This document shows positions 21,989-32,332 of a stretch of 64,000 bases of DNA, piece by piece. The position numbers were made by a program, and so were the translations under genes. Each line of letters begins with the position of its first letter. Position 1 is the stretch's first letter. The stretch covers positions 1-64,000 of the forward strand of contig JACCGJ010001524.1 of NCBI GenBank assembly GCA_013407085.1, read 5' to 3'. The notes below the pieces were generated by a model. That model had not been told where the DNA came from and searched no databases. It saw only the letters and a list, made by a program, of their open reading frames with translations. Origin of the DNA: Atriophallophorus winterbourni (Eukaryota > Platyhelminthes > Trematoda > Plagiorchiida > Microphallidae).

Positions 21989-22152
21989 TGCTATGATTGA
22001 ATTTTGCTACTATATGCTTTATCACCTTCTTCTAGTCTTATTGTAATACTCTTTCTCTTTGCAGCCACTATACTCCAATTGTGATTTGAAGAAAGCCTAG
22101 CTTACAGGCAATCATTCTTCTAACTTGTTTGTTTGATCGATCAATCAGAACA
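21989..22152 (+). repeat. 3' LTR of gypsy element A
   Basis: It starts TGCTATGATTG and ends CAGAACA, 164 bp. It is very similar to the 5' LTR, with a 3-bp TTC insertion and a few substitutions. Its AATAAA is changed to AAGAAA. Confidence 0.85.
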
Positions 22153-22639
22153 ACCTACCATCAAATGGCGTGTGTAGGTAAATACGTTCGGTTCCTTTAC
22201 GTTACTGTTCTACTAGAAGCGTGCTTCAGCTACAGGGAAAATAAAATGTCGCGCCGTGTGAAGGCAACAACACAAGGTTGTTTGACGATTCGGAAAATTT
22301 CGAAAGTTGCAACAGTGTAACTCTTAAAACGGAGTTTACTTTTTATGTCAGAGTGGAAAGACATAACGAATCTAAGAAGTCTTAGAGAGCAGCCTATAAG
22401 TTCGAGCATTTTGAAAAGCTTGATACATGACAGTCAAAGCTGTAGGGAAGCTGTTGTGCTGATTTCGCTCTACTCGTTCATAACACCTGATTGAAGTTAT
22501 GTTTGATTCGAGGTGTAAGAACCTTAGAAAAGTTTCTGCTACTACAGACTGAGTAGCTTTTTAGGTTCCACCGGCTTCAATCTCCTTGGGATTTTATTTT
22601 GTAATAGTTGTATATATATATTTAAGAAAGCAAAAACAA

Positions 22640-22841
22640 GGCGGAGGACCGCACAGTAATTGACTGTACCTGGGCTAAGATACTGTCAGGTTGCTCAGGC
22701 CTAGACAGATATGAGAAATGAAAATAGAAATGGCATTGAGACTAGAGTGTTTTCGCACACGGCTCACTACTGATGGCAAAGGAATTTAGCAGGGCGTTAG
22801 CTGCACAACACAGAATTACTGTACAATCGAACATTCGTGCA
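22640..22841 (+). repeat. SINE-like repeat A copy
   Basis: It lacks the first 30 bp or so, then runs from CCGCACAGT through GCTAAGATACTGTCAGGTTGC to ACATTCGTGC. The hairpin arms of the second half are partly eroded. Confidence 0.7.
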
Positions 22842-23251
22842 TTAGTTGTATAAGAGTTAGGCCCTACGTACTTGATACTAATTTAATGCTGTCCATGTTG
22901 ATGACGCTCCTAGAAGGCGCGAGTTTTCATCCGTTAGTTCTTTGAACTTAAAATATGCTGACCGTTTTTCGAGCACGACAGCATTCAACAGAGAAGGTTT
23001 AGATTCGAACCAGACTCCTGTCCAACATTTCTTAGGAAGGGGTGATTCGGTGCGGTGCAGTTGCACGCTGACGGCTTGATCAACGTTGCACAGCCGAGAG
23101 CAGTATCTGCTCTCCTTAGGCTTGGAGACGACGCTTCATACAGTGACTCTAAAGTAAGTGACTAACAGCAAGTTCTTTCCAACTCATCCTGTAAAGGCCA
23201 AGAACTTTCTTTTGAAAACGACTTTGTACTGCAAGTACGGTCTGCCCACTG

Positions 23252-23491
23252 GTATGTATATACGTAAAAAAAATCGCAAGCCGGATGCAGGTCAATGGTC
23301 GCATATTCATAGATTGCGCGTGGGTTAAAACACGGTCGAAATTCCCAGGCCTGGACAGATATAAGAATAAAAAATATAAATGAGAGTGAGATTATAGCCT
23401 GCTTTCACATGCATCTCATTACCGCTAGCAAATCAATTTAGCACGGTGTTAGCTGCATAGTACGAAAGTACTGTATTATTGCATATCTGTG
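23252..23491 (+). repeat. SINE-like repeat A, diverged copy
   Basis: This diverged copy starts GTATGTATATACG and ends GCATATCTGTGG. The next copy begins 24 bp later, giving a near-tandem pair about 263 bp apart from start to start. Confidence 0.65.
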
Positions 23492-23514
23492 GTCACTGCC
23501 ACACTTCAAGTATG

Positions 23515-23870
23515 TATGTATGTACGAAATCACAAGCCTGATCCAGGCCAAATGCCGCAGTCATTAACTACTCGCGGGGTAAGATACTGTCAGGTTTCCC
23601 GGACCTAGACAGCTATGAGAACGAAAATATAAATGGCAGGGAGACTCCAGTGTGTTTCGGCACGCACTCAACTACCGGTGGCGAATCAACTTTTTTCCTC
23701 AGATCTGTCTAGGCCCAGGCAGCCTGACAGTATCTTAGCCCACGTGCAGTCTCTGACTGTGCGGCACTTTGCCTGGATCAGGCTTGTGCTTTCATACCAT
23801 CATACCATACCAACTTAGCACGGTGTTAGCCGCAGAGCACCGACGTACTGTACGATCGCACATCCGTGCA
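23515..23870 (+). repeat. SINE-like repeat A split by a nested insertion
   Basis: The first part (23515-23692) stops within the AATCAACTT block. The second part resumes at CAACTTAGCACGG (23811) and ends at CATCCGTGCA. The two parts join to a normal copy. Confidence 0.75.
23693..23810 (-). mobile_element. Nested SINE-like insertion with target duplication
   Basis: It is 118 bp on the minus strand. It is only the first half of repeat A and ends in a short A-run (TTTT on the plus strand at 23693-23696). It is flanked by CAACTT at 23687-23692 and 23811-23816. The host copy of the same family supplies the empty-site sequence. Confidence 0.75.
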
Positions 23871-24478
23871 TAGGCGCACTTTTAAGCGGCATAGCATTCT
23901 AGACTATTGTTTTCATACATTCATGCGTGCTAACACAAATACATGCACTAAAATATCTTTCCCAAGTGCCATCTAGACTACATACTCCCACTCCTTCCGG
24001 AGCACAGTCTATGTAAAATATAGCGGACAAGGTTTGATCATTGTATCTGGAAATGTGGTAAACTTGGGTAGTCGAAGGGGAAAATAGAAATGCTGATAGC
24101 AAAGCTGTAAAAATTACACAGCCACGATAATCATTATCACCATGAAGCATACGTCGGGTGTGTAATCGTGCAGTACATCTGTACATATTTCGTCTTCTTC
24201 GTATGTAGTGACTTTTGATTGTGGGATTATTTATCTGTGCGGATAATACAAAAGGCAATCCGTTTTTCAGTTGCTCCATCTCCTTTATTCGAGTGAATGC
24301 CAATTGCCTTTGCAATACGAGGAAAACAAAGAAGTAGATGTTCGTTTTTTCGTGTTGTACTGCAACTTTAAACAATCTTTTGTTAGTGTAGTTTACCATT
24401 ACAACTGATGAACTCATTATTCTTGAACATTTTTCTACATATCACCCCTTATTTTCATTATTTTCCGATCATTTTATA

Positions 24479-24680
24479 ATGAATAACTACGATCCTCATA
24501 TTCTGTTCACCATGGAAAATTCAGTGATGAGATTGCCTGAATTTAGTGAACTAGATCCCCGTTTGTGGTTTACTTCGGTTGCGGCTATGTTCTTCAAACA
24601 TAGAGTGTTTAGTCATGATTCCTGCTATTATCAGCTTAGACGTCGGTGTACAATCTGTCGAACACCAGGTCACTGCTGAG
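24479..24680 (+). pseudogene. gag N-terminal fragment of a gypsy element
   Basis: The short frame MENSVMRLPEFSELDPRLWF, then FFKHRVFSHDSCYYQL resembles the start of gypsy capsid proteins (LPxFxxxDPxLWFxxVEAxF). The frame then runs into RRRCTICRTPGHC and a stop. No pol follows, so it is an isolated fragment. Confidence 0.55.
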
Positions 24681-25359
24681 CCACAAACTGTCTTAACTAT
24701 AATTTTAGGATGATAAAAAGGCCAAACTATCAACGTTTGAATCAATAGCTCCACTCCTTAACAAACCATAAACACTAGATAACGTGGCAACGAATCTTTG
24801 ATAAATATTAATTCTAAATTCTTTAGAAAGTATTCTATTGAATTGCTTATGCGGATTCCTACCTTCAATTATTACGGACCACCGTATTGTTCTACTCTTA
24901 ATTCATCTGCATTACCGTCTAAACCTTGTTTTAAAATTAGGTCTCCATCCAAGTAACGTTGAAGTTATAACGTTACTTCATGGTTGTGATCACAAAATGG
25001 TTATTTGTCAGCTTCATCTCCGTGGGATCTGACATCAGTCAGCTCAGCTAGTGCCCGTTTTCGTGTTGACAACGTTTTCAACTTTTTTCAGGAATTCAGA
25101 TTGGACTGACTTATTTTGGCTTCGGATTGTAATCCCATCTTTTCAATATTTCATAAGAACATTTCTAGTTTTCTCCGAAACACATTCACCTGTCAAAAGA
25201 CTAAATATATTAGGATTGATAATGAGACTTCTCGCAAAAATTAGCACGTTTTTTGCTTTTTAAACTATGCACATGACTTTCATTCAATTCTAAGTTGCAA
25301 GGAATTCCTAAACTTTTACAATAAAAAATAAAATAAAAAGGAATTGCCTTGAACAGTGT

Positions 25360-26000
25360 TTCGAAGAACAAGGCTTTGAATATTCTTACGGGATCTCTTC
25401 TAGGCGCACGTTCGTCCTCTGTTAGAATATGGGTTACTTGTTGCGTTTCCTCAGTCTAAAGGCGAATGTGATACCTTGGAGAGGGTACAAAGGAGGGGTA
25501 CTAAGATCGTGCGTGATATGCGCCAACTAGCTTACGAGTATATACGAAGCTTACCGAAACTTTACCCCCTAGAACTTAGAAGGGAAAGGTTCGATCTGCT
25601 CCTGACACGACACAACTTTCTCGGTCAAGATGGTGACGAGTTCCCCCGATTAGTAGGCATCACCTGAAGTAGCAAAAGACCAGAAGGTTTAGGCTGAATA
25701 ATGCGATCACGGTATCCACGCGGTTGGTGAACACTTAACTCGCTACCGAAACAGCTCCTGTCCCTAATATTAGAACAGCTATTCAAGAGCGCGTTGGATC
25801 AACAATTGTTGAGAGTGATTAACTTGATCCCCTGAGTGATGTAGTGCTGGTCATATAATCAGAGCTTGTCTTATCAGCAGGTCGCCAATGTTACTTGTTG
25901 CGAAGAAGCTTGAACGAGATTTTATCTATGCTGCTTTCTATCCAGAAAGTTAAGCTAAGAAAACATAAGATCCCCAATCTCGTAAATTGTAGTGATAGTA
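25360..26000 (+). pseudogene. CR1-like LINE 3' fragment
   Basis: The C-terminal part of a CR1-type ORF2 is spread over frames: ERVQRRGTKIVRDM (25477-25518), RRERFDLLLTRHNFL (25580-25622), then FRLNNAITVSTRLVNTW-like residues (near 25690-25740) and a NIRTAIQERVG tail. It matches the order ERVQR...YEARL...RRLRGDLVE...WNKLP seen in the copy at 30180-30560. The 5' part is missing. Confidence 0.7.
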
Positions 26001-26264
26001 AGTAATCATCTACATCTGACAGTCCAAAAATCAGTACGATAATTTCGAGCTATTTTTAACTATTTGTGGACACAGCCCACATCTTCACCGGTCATTAAGT
26101 CGCCTTCGGATGTACGGCATTGTAACAAAGCCTATGTAGCGATTGAGGTAAAGTTGCAGTTTACCACAAGCATAGTGATAGCACACACCAAATAAGAACT
26201 CCGGAAGTCGGAATACAAAGGTGTATGGGATGAGGCACGCGGTACAATAGAATATTGTAGACAA

Positions 26265-26343
26265 GTCCTGTGGTTGATGCGCAGCTGGGTCGCTGGATGA
26301 TTGTTCACAGGTCCTTGTGTGGATGCGCAGCCGGATGGCTGGA
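26265..26343 (+). repeat. Imperfect 33-bp direct repeat in a GC-rich island
   Basis: GTCCTGTGGTTGATGCGCAG (26265-26284) and GTCCTTGTGTGGATGCGCAG (26311-26330) head two related 33-bp blocks with a 46-bp period. The surrounding 26260-26420 is richer in G and C than its neighbours. Confidence 0.5.
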
Positions 26344-26635
26344 AGACGATGGCTGCCTTAGCAGCAGCTAGCGGCGGCCAAAGGGGAAACGAACTCCGAC
26401 GAGCGCGGGTTAGAGTCCGACAAAACAAAGGGATTGAGGATTAATATAATATAAAATAGAATAACCAACATTATCATTCTTATTCATAATAGGAACGTAG
26501 AAAGAGTTTGACATCCTTTTATACGTGTTGTGCGATATGAAAGCAAACGATAATGTTGGCGCAAAATACAAAAGATACATAAGAAATGACGCTTCGTTAC
26601 ACTTAGTCAATGTAAATTTGGCGCCTTCGCCTTGA

Positions 26636-26775
26636 AAATATTAGTTCAAGTTCAAGTTGCACGTGGCTGAAGGTGGCTAAAAGCCAATCACGCGCCCAGA
26701 TTCCCTTCGACGGTATGCGGTTAAGCACCCGGCACTTCGAACTCGAGTATTCAGATCGGTACGTTCAACTTGGTT
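26636..26775 (-). repeat. SINE-like repeat with AACTTG tail
   Basis: On the minus strand it contains CGAAGTGCCGGGTGC, GCATACCGTCGAAG and GATTGGCTTTTAGCCACC, and ends in AACTTGAACTTGAACT. It is about 95% like the plus-strand copy at 30835-30960 by eye. Confidence 0.7.
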
Positions 26776-26955
26776 GTATTTCCCACGCTCTTCCACATAA
26801 TCTATTTCCAAATCGCTGTTCTCTGATTTTGCTGTAAATTGGTAATCAATTTATCGCATTATATACACATCGTAACTATAATCAACATATTCTATTACGT
26901 TTTTGAAAATTTTAATATATATTTATTGTTATTCTAATTTTTAAATAATCGAACT

Positions 26956-27327
26956 ATGCCTAAAGTTTCATATCCCTGCATTTCAATTGAATGTGGTAAG
27001 AAGGTAGTGAAAGGCATAGTTTGTGATGTGTGCCAGAGATAGGCGCATCCAAAATGCTCTAGCATTCTTGCCAAGCATTATGAAACGTATTGTAAAAATA
27101 GTTTCATGGAATGGGTATGCTGGGAGTGTAAGAGAAACGCAAGGGAAGTATTCCTGAGGACCTCTGCTAGTAGTTTGAACAATGTTGTAGAAAATATTAA
27201 GAATTCTCCGTTGTCCTACGCCGAGGTCGTAAGAAAAAGAACATCCCCGTTAACAAAACCCGGCCCTGTCCGCAGTACCATCGGTAAGAATCAAAAAGCA
27301 ACACAGGGAGGTAAAAAGAACCCTTAA
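26956..27327 (+). pseudogene. CR1-like LINE ORF1 (PHD finger and coiled coil)
   Basis: The frame from ATG 26956 has a C4HC3-type arrangement: C-x4-C pairs (SYPCISIECGK), VCDVCQR, then AHPKC, and WVCWECKRN at the end. This is the PHD-like finger of CR1-group ORF1 proteins. A TAG replaces the usual tryptophan before AHPKC near 27041. The frame ends at TAA 27325. The next 150 bases still encode ALERQINALAEQVSKLAA, a heptad-like coiled coil, beyond that stop. ORF1 proteins bind element RNA. Confidence 0.7.
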
Positions 27328-27511
27328 AAGAAAACCGTCGATAACGATAAATGTCCGGTAAAACCAGAGCGAGCTAACTACGTTGCTTTAGAAAGGCAAA
27401 TAAATGCCTTAGCTGAGCAAGTTAGTAAGCTTGCTGCACCCCATAAAATGACGGAAAACGATCCTAAATAGGGAAGAGCCGCTGATTCGCAAAAGCAAAT
27501 CCCGGCGCTAA

Positions 27512-28036
27512 ATGGACCGTTCCAGGGTTCAAGACATTTTGCGCATGGCAGGGTTAATTAACTGCCATGTAAAAAGGGTCCATCGTGTAGGTCGGTGGAA
27601 CCCAACTGTGAGTAGCGCTCGTCCGATCTTGGTAGAATTTATAAACCAACAGGACAGGGATACGCTTCTTTTAAAAAGTGCTTACCTTAAACGCTACACA
27701 AATGGCATTTCAAAGTTTTCCGGTTTCAAAAAACGGGGTATCCGCGACGGTGCTCCCACCCCGAGTAAAGTTAGATTAAAATGTGCGCAGAATAGAAATA
27801 CCCGTGTACTGTACATAAATGCTTGCAGTATACGTAATAAATGGGGTAAACTGCAGCTTGCTGCACTGGAAAACCAGGTCGACATAATTGCAATCTCCGA
27901 ATCATGGTTGAAATCAGATGATCATGTTCCGTCATTTGTATCAACTAAGTATGCCATCTATCGTCAGGATAGGGATACTGGTGCTACGAAAGGGGGAGTG
28001 GCAATTATGAAAAAACGAAGATCTCCCCCACAGTGA
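27512..28036 (+). pseudogene. LINE RRM-like region and endonuclease start
   Basis: The 174-residue frame begins with a segment like RNA-binding ORF1 C-termini (VKRVHRVGRWNP then RPILVEFINQQDRDTLL). It continues into VLYINACSIRNKWGKL and DIIAISESWLKSDD, the first two motifs of APE-type LINE endonucleases. The frame is lost after GGVAIM. In intact elements these two parts usually belong to different ORFs or a linked polyprotein. Confidence 0.75.
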
Positions 28037-28166
28037 GACATCGATAAAGATTGCTTCTCACTCAATCCAACTAACATCGGTATTTCTTACTGTCGCTAGG
28101 AGAAGACTGGCACTTGCATGTGCTTATAGAAGCCCGACTGCTTCATCATTAGACGACCAATTACTG

Positions 28167-28628
28167 ATGGACACATTGGAAGTACTAAAAAGGCAATGCA
28201 ACGCATTACTAATTGTCTCAGACTTCAATCTCCCGGGCATTGATTGGCGTACTGAAATTTCTTCACCAGAGTCAGTTGAGTCGCAATATATAGACTGGTT
28301 TCATGTCGGGGTCTTTTATCAACATGTCAGGGAAGATACAAGGTTTAGGACAGGACATACTCCGTCAACTTTAGATTTGGTTCTATCGTCTCATGAAAGA
28401 GATATTTATGGAATTAAATACCTTTCGCCACTAGGCGAGACCGACCACGCTGTAATTCTTCTTGACTGGACCTTAGTGCATCCTAGTCCCCAAGTAAAGA
28501 TGTCCCGCAACTTTGGTCGAATGGACATCGTTCAACTAAAAACTAAAGCAATGAATCTAATTTGGGAACCAGACGAATTAGAACCTAGTGTAGAAATCAG
28601 GTGGAATATTATAAAAGGGCACCTTTAA
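28167..28628 (+). pseudogene. LINE endonuclease, C-terminal half
   Basis: VSDFNLPGIDW (near 28215-28250) is the catalytic GDFN motif with S in place of G. TPSTLDLVLSSH and PLGETDHAVILLDW supply the remaining active-site motifs, including the terminal D-H. It is a different frame from the first half, so a frameshift lies between about 28030 and 28165. Confidence 0.75.
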
Positions 28629-28869
28629 CAACTACATGATAATTTTGCTCCTCTGCAACCAGTGAGAACGCGAGGAAAACCACCCTGGTGGAGCGCGTCT
28701 ATTCGCAAGGCTATTAGGTGTCGTGACCGTAGCTGGAGGGCTTACAAATTCTGTGTGAACTCACAGATCTAGACTGCAGTACATACAGACCAGAAATTCA
28801 GCTGTTGCGCTGCAAAGGAAAGCTGAAAGGGACTTCGAATCCCAACTTGCCAAAAAAGCAAAGATTAAC

Positions 28870-30171
28870 TTGAAAGCTTTTTATGGCTATGTTCAGTCCA
28901 AGCGATCATTGAGAGAAGAAATAGGTACGTCAGTGCTGGACGATGGTAATACGGCTTTGACTGCACCGGAAAAAGCCGATGCGTTGCATTCATTCTTCTG
29001 TAGTGTTTATCGGCGCGATTTAGATAACTGTTTAGAAACTCACGAGTGCAGAGCACCTCCCTTTAGCTCGGTGGAGGTTAATCAGGAAATGGTCACCACA
29101 GTTCTGTTGCAGCTGGATAAAACTAAGTCAGCTGGCCCCGATGGTATAAATCCGGCTATTCTTCAACCGCTCGCGAATATAGTTAGCCTCGCAATCAGAA
29201 ATCTTTTCGAAGCTACCTTACTCCAGGGTATACTATCGGATGATTGGAAATGAGCGGCGGTAATAGCCATATACAAAAGGGGTTCCATTTCGGATGTACG
29301 CAACTACAGGCCAGTAAGCCTGACAAGCATTCTTTGCAAGTGCTTGGAAAAAATCATTGGGCACCAGGTATGTAAACATTTGGTAGCCAATTCCTTACTA
29401 TCCGATGCCCAGCACGGATTCTGGAAAGGAAGGTCCTGCGTAACTAATCTTCTAAGCTTTCTTGACGAAGTGACATTACGCCTCGATGAAGGGAGAGTAG
29501 TCAAAGTCTGCTATCTTGATTTTCAAAAGGCATTTGACTCAGTAAACCATAGGTACCTTCTGCACTAACTATGTATGTGTGGCGTCACAGGTGACCTACA
29601 TCGATTGTTAGACAGCTTCTTAACTAATCGCACTAACTATGTTAGAATTGCAGGGGAGTGCTCGCAGGAATCACTGATTCTCAGTGGAGTGCCTCAAGGC
29701 TCCGTGATTGGTCCATTACTTTTTCTCATTTTTGTAAACGACCTGGCAGCGTGCTTGAGTTCACGCTGCTTCCTGTTTGCTGATGATGTTAACATCTTAC
29801 GAACCGACAGTAGATATACGCTTATCTCTGATTTAGAAAAAGTAATCGAGTGGACAAAGACCTGGGACTTGCCACTAAACTTGGGGAAGAGCTGTCTTCT
29901 GACGACTGATTTAGCGACAACCCAACTAGAAGTTTGTGAAGGCACTATCAGAATAGCGGCTACTCAGAAAGTGAGAGATCTTGGCATTACTATAACAGGC
30001 GATTTTAAATGGGCTACTCAATGTGCCGAAGCTGCAAACAAGGCTCGCGGAGAATTGTTCAGACTTCACTCTGCGTTATCTTGCCGAAAACCTTCAATCT
30101 TCATTTCCTTATACAAAGTAGTCGTGCGGCCTCACTTGGAATACTGCGTTCAATCCTGGCACCGTACTTAA
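28870..30171 (+). pseudogene. CR1-like LINE reverse transcriptase
   Basis: One frame carries nearly the entire RT, broken by TGA (near 29251) and TAA (29566-29568). Motifs in order: DKTKSAGPDGINP, GILSDDWK, RNYRPVSLTSILCKCLEKI, LDFQKAFDSVNH (catalytic D), GVPQGSVIGPLLFLIFVNDL and FLFADDVNIL (catalytic D pair at 29779-29784). These are followed by DLPLNLGKS and the thumb motif VRDLGITITGDFKW. At about 30165 the frame shifts. Confidence 0.85.
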
Positions 30172-30383
30172 AAAATGATATAGCATGTCTTGAAAGGGTC
30201 CAGCGCCTTGCGACTAGGATAGTTGAGGGTCAGGCAGGTAAAACCTATGAGGCTAGACTCAATGACCTCGGTTCGTTCACACTAAAGAGACGGCGGCTGC
30301 GAGGTGACCTAGTAGAAACTTTCAACATTCTAAAGGGTCTTACGGGTAATAATATTACCGAAATCCTTAAACTTGCCCCTTAA
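30009..30383 (+). pseudogene. LINE ORF2 C-terminal domain
   Basis: The part from about 30170 (LKNDIACLERVQRLATRIVE, RRRLRGDLVETFNILKGL) is the CR1-type connection domain in a frame different from the RT. Remnants of the end (NFWNKLPD and SFKRELD) continue to about 30550. Confidence 0.8.
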
Positions 30384-30617
30384 GCAGCTACAAAGTGTTA
30401 TTCCATGAAACTATTTAAGAGTAGGCCCAGGTTGCTGGCACGTGAGCACTTTTTCAGCAACCGTGTGGTCAACTTCTGGAACAAGCTCCCAGATTGTATA
30501 GTAAGCCTCCTAAATGTGTTGAGCTTTAAAAGGGAATTAGACGTTAAATGGTCGATCATATTTCCGCATATTGTCTAATAAAAAACTTTATAAAAAAACT
30601 TATTTTCACATTTTTAT

Positions 30618-30716
30618 CATATCTGTCTAGGCCTGGACAACCTGACAGCAAATTAGCCCACATACAGTCTATGATTGTGTTTCACTTTACCTCAATTAGG
30701 CCAGTGATTTCATACA
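30618..30716 (-). repeat. SINE-like repeat A, first half
   Basis: The minus strand reads from GTATGAAATCACTGG through GAGGTAAAG and TGCTGTCAGGTTGTCCAGGC to CCTAGACAGATATG. It lies at the end of the LINE and forms the outer left arm of the inverted repeat of 30660-31111. Confidence 0.65.
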
Positions 30717-31111
30717 CCACACATTGTTCACGCATATTATTGCATTGTTTCCTGAATAGCTGACCTCTCACCGTGCTGGTGAAGAGAAACCCTACCTTAC
30801 TTTCCAGATATTCGGAAACAAGAACGTGTGAAAAGTACGAACTGTATACTCGATATCGAAGTGCCGGGTGCTCAACCGCATACCGTCGAAGGAAATCTGG
30901 GCGCGTGATTGGCTTTTAGCCACCTTCAGCCCTGTGCAACTTGAACTTGAACTTGAACTTGATACTGATATGTTACATGTTCTTGTATCCGGATATCTCT
31001 CACCAGCACAGTGAGAGGTCAGCTATTCAGGAAACAATGCAATAATATACGTGAACAATGTATGGTGTATGAAATCACTAGCCTAGTCGAGGCAAAGTGA
31101 AACACAGTCAT
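30660..31111. repeat. Inverted repeat with SINE in the loop
   Basis: The arm at about 30667-30800 (ATTTCATACACCACACATTG, then CCTGAATAGCTGACCTCTCA) is repeated in reverse at about 30985-31111. The arms are roughly 130 bp and over 85% alike by eye. The loop (about 30835-30960) is a SINE-like repeat with an AACTTG tail. Transcripts across it could fold back. Confidence 0.7.
30835..30960 (+). repeat. SINE-like repeat with AACTTG tail
   Basis: It contains CGAAGTGCCGGGTGC, GCATACCGTCGAAG and GATTGGCTTTTAGCCACC and ends in four AACTTG units. It is the inverted partner of 26636-26775. Confidence 0.7.
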
Positions 31112-31300
31112 GTTCAGTTGAGTTGCACAGGATAGTAAGTGACTAACGAGCCAATCGAACGTCCAGAATTACTTTCGGTGTAAGGCTGCAGAGAAGCAAC
31201 CACCACTACCAAAACGTTTTTCTAATTGTGCGTTGGATATCCTCGACGATCGCGACTCCAATAGATTATCAGGGGTTGCATTGAGGACGCACCTCGGTAT
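31105..31300 (-). repeat. SINE-like repeat with TGAACT-type tail
   Basis: On the minus strand the repeat ends CTCAACTGAACATG. On the plus strand it has AGTAAGTGACTAACGAGCCA, CGTCCAGAATTACTTTCGG and GCTGCAGAGAAGC, shared with 39085-39260. Confidence 0.65.
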
Positions 31301-31466
31301 GAATGATGCCGGATAATTAAAAAACAATTTCTCTTCACCAGTACAGTGAGTGGTCAGCTATAAAAATTGTGTATTGAAAAACAGAACTCTAGCATTTATT
31401 TTATTTTCGAGATAACGCTTATAATAGTGAAATCCGTAATATTGCATAGCAATAAGGGGGAGTATT

Positions 31467-31784
31467 TGTGATATATTACCAGAGTAGAACCGAAGAAGTA
31501 ATTACCCAAATGCTTAACACTGAAAAAACCGTTATGTTATTGATCACTATTGACTAAATAAAACCAACATTACGCGCAGCAAAAACAAAGAGAGACCCCT
31601 CATGCAAACAGCTTTACCGTCTCTGACCAGAAGGCCATCAGGATGCGGCTCGCCTGTATTTATGCACTGTTTCTGGTGAAACACAATATGGCCAACAAAT
31701 GGACCAATCTGAATCAAGTATCATAAATTCAAACGGTTTTAAATTTTATAATGAGTTTTCGAGGAAAATGATATTTCCTCAACA
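31467..31784 (-). repeat. 3' LTR of gypsy element B
   Basis: Bounded by TGTGATATATTAC and TCAACA on the plus strand, 318 bp. The left neighbour is GTATT. Confidence 0.85.
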
Positions 31785-32332
31785 CCTCACCTTTTGAGAT
31801 TCACAATACCGGGACTTGCTTGGATTAACCTGCAACGGTTTCACGAATTAGCTTTCCCTGGTTGTCCAGCGATGCGGTTGCAGACTTGGTCAGCCGGTAT
31901 TTCGGTCGTGATAGATTCACCTGGTGTTAAAAGGTTGAATGTTCCATACAGTATGTCCTGTGTTATCAGGATCTCGACGAGCGCATCGGAAGAGGCGAAT
32001 CTCAGACGTAAGTGACTTCTGTGTCGTCTCATATCTTTTCCAACGTTGACGTCAAACATCTCACTGCCACTGCGACGGATGATGTTACCATCGATCCACG
32101 GTGGACTAGATGTTCTATAGTCTCGTGCTTAGACGGCAGTTCCTGGTTCGAAGCCTGACTGTTGATTCTGGTTGAGCGGCGGTTTGGTTGACTCAGGCAG
32201 CATAGCATTGTTCCAAGCACGCAGCTTCCTGTTTATGAGTTCTTCGATGTGTGGTGTGTGGCTGGGCAAAGTATGGTTCAACGTAGTTCTGTAAACCAGC
32301 AGAAAATGTTGCGGACTATCGACGGGTGTCCT

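Larger units (their letters stand above)
18188..22152 (+). mobile_element. Ty3/gypsy LTR retrotransposon A (CsRn1-like)
   Basis: The element is 3965 bp, with two similar LTRs (161 and 164 bp), gag and pol in the usual order (protease, RT, RNase H, integrase) and a polypurine tract directly before the 3' LTR. It is flanked by ACCTG (18183-18187) and ACCTA (22153-22157), a 5-bp target duplication with one difference. The LTRs are very alike, so insertion was fairly recent. Damage is limited to two frameshifts in gag. I found no obvious tRNA primer-binding site after the 5' LTR. The integrase HNLCHPGVTRFMH-type zinc region suggests the CsRn1 group known from flukes; that assignment is from memory and not computed. 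Confidence 0.88.
26956..30590 (+). mobile_element. Near full-length CR1-like LINE (inactive)
   Basis: In order on the plus strand: ORF1 with a PHD-type zinc finger and a coiled coil, an RRM-like basic region, an apurinic-type endonuclease, a reverse transcriptase with FADD and a C-terminal domain ending near 30560, followed by an A-rich end. The reading frame is lost at several points. Two related SINE-like repeats in opposite orientation flank the element (26636-26775 and 30835-30960). Other fragments of the CR1-like group are at 2530, 25360, 36286, 40590, 49254, 50043, 56580 and 58780. Confidence 0.85.

Noticed and set aside
22985..23030. GGTTCGAATC on the minus strand, resembling a tRNA B box
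   Set aside because: No acceptor stem, D arm or A box at the required distance; no tRNA can be folded there.
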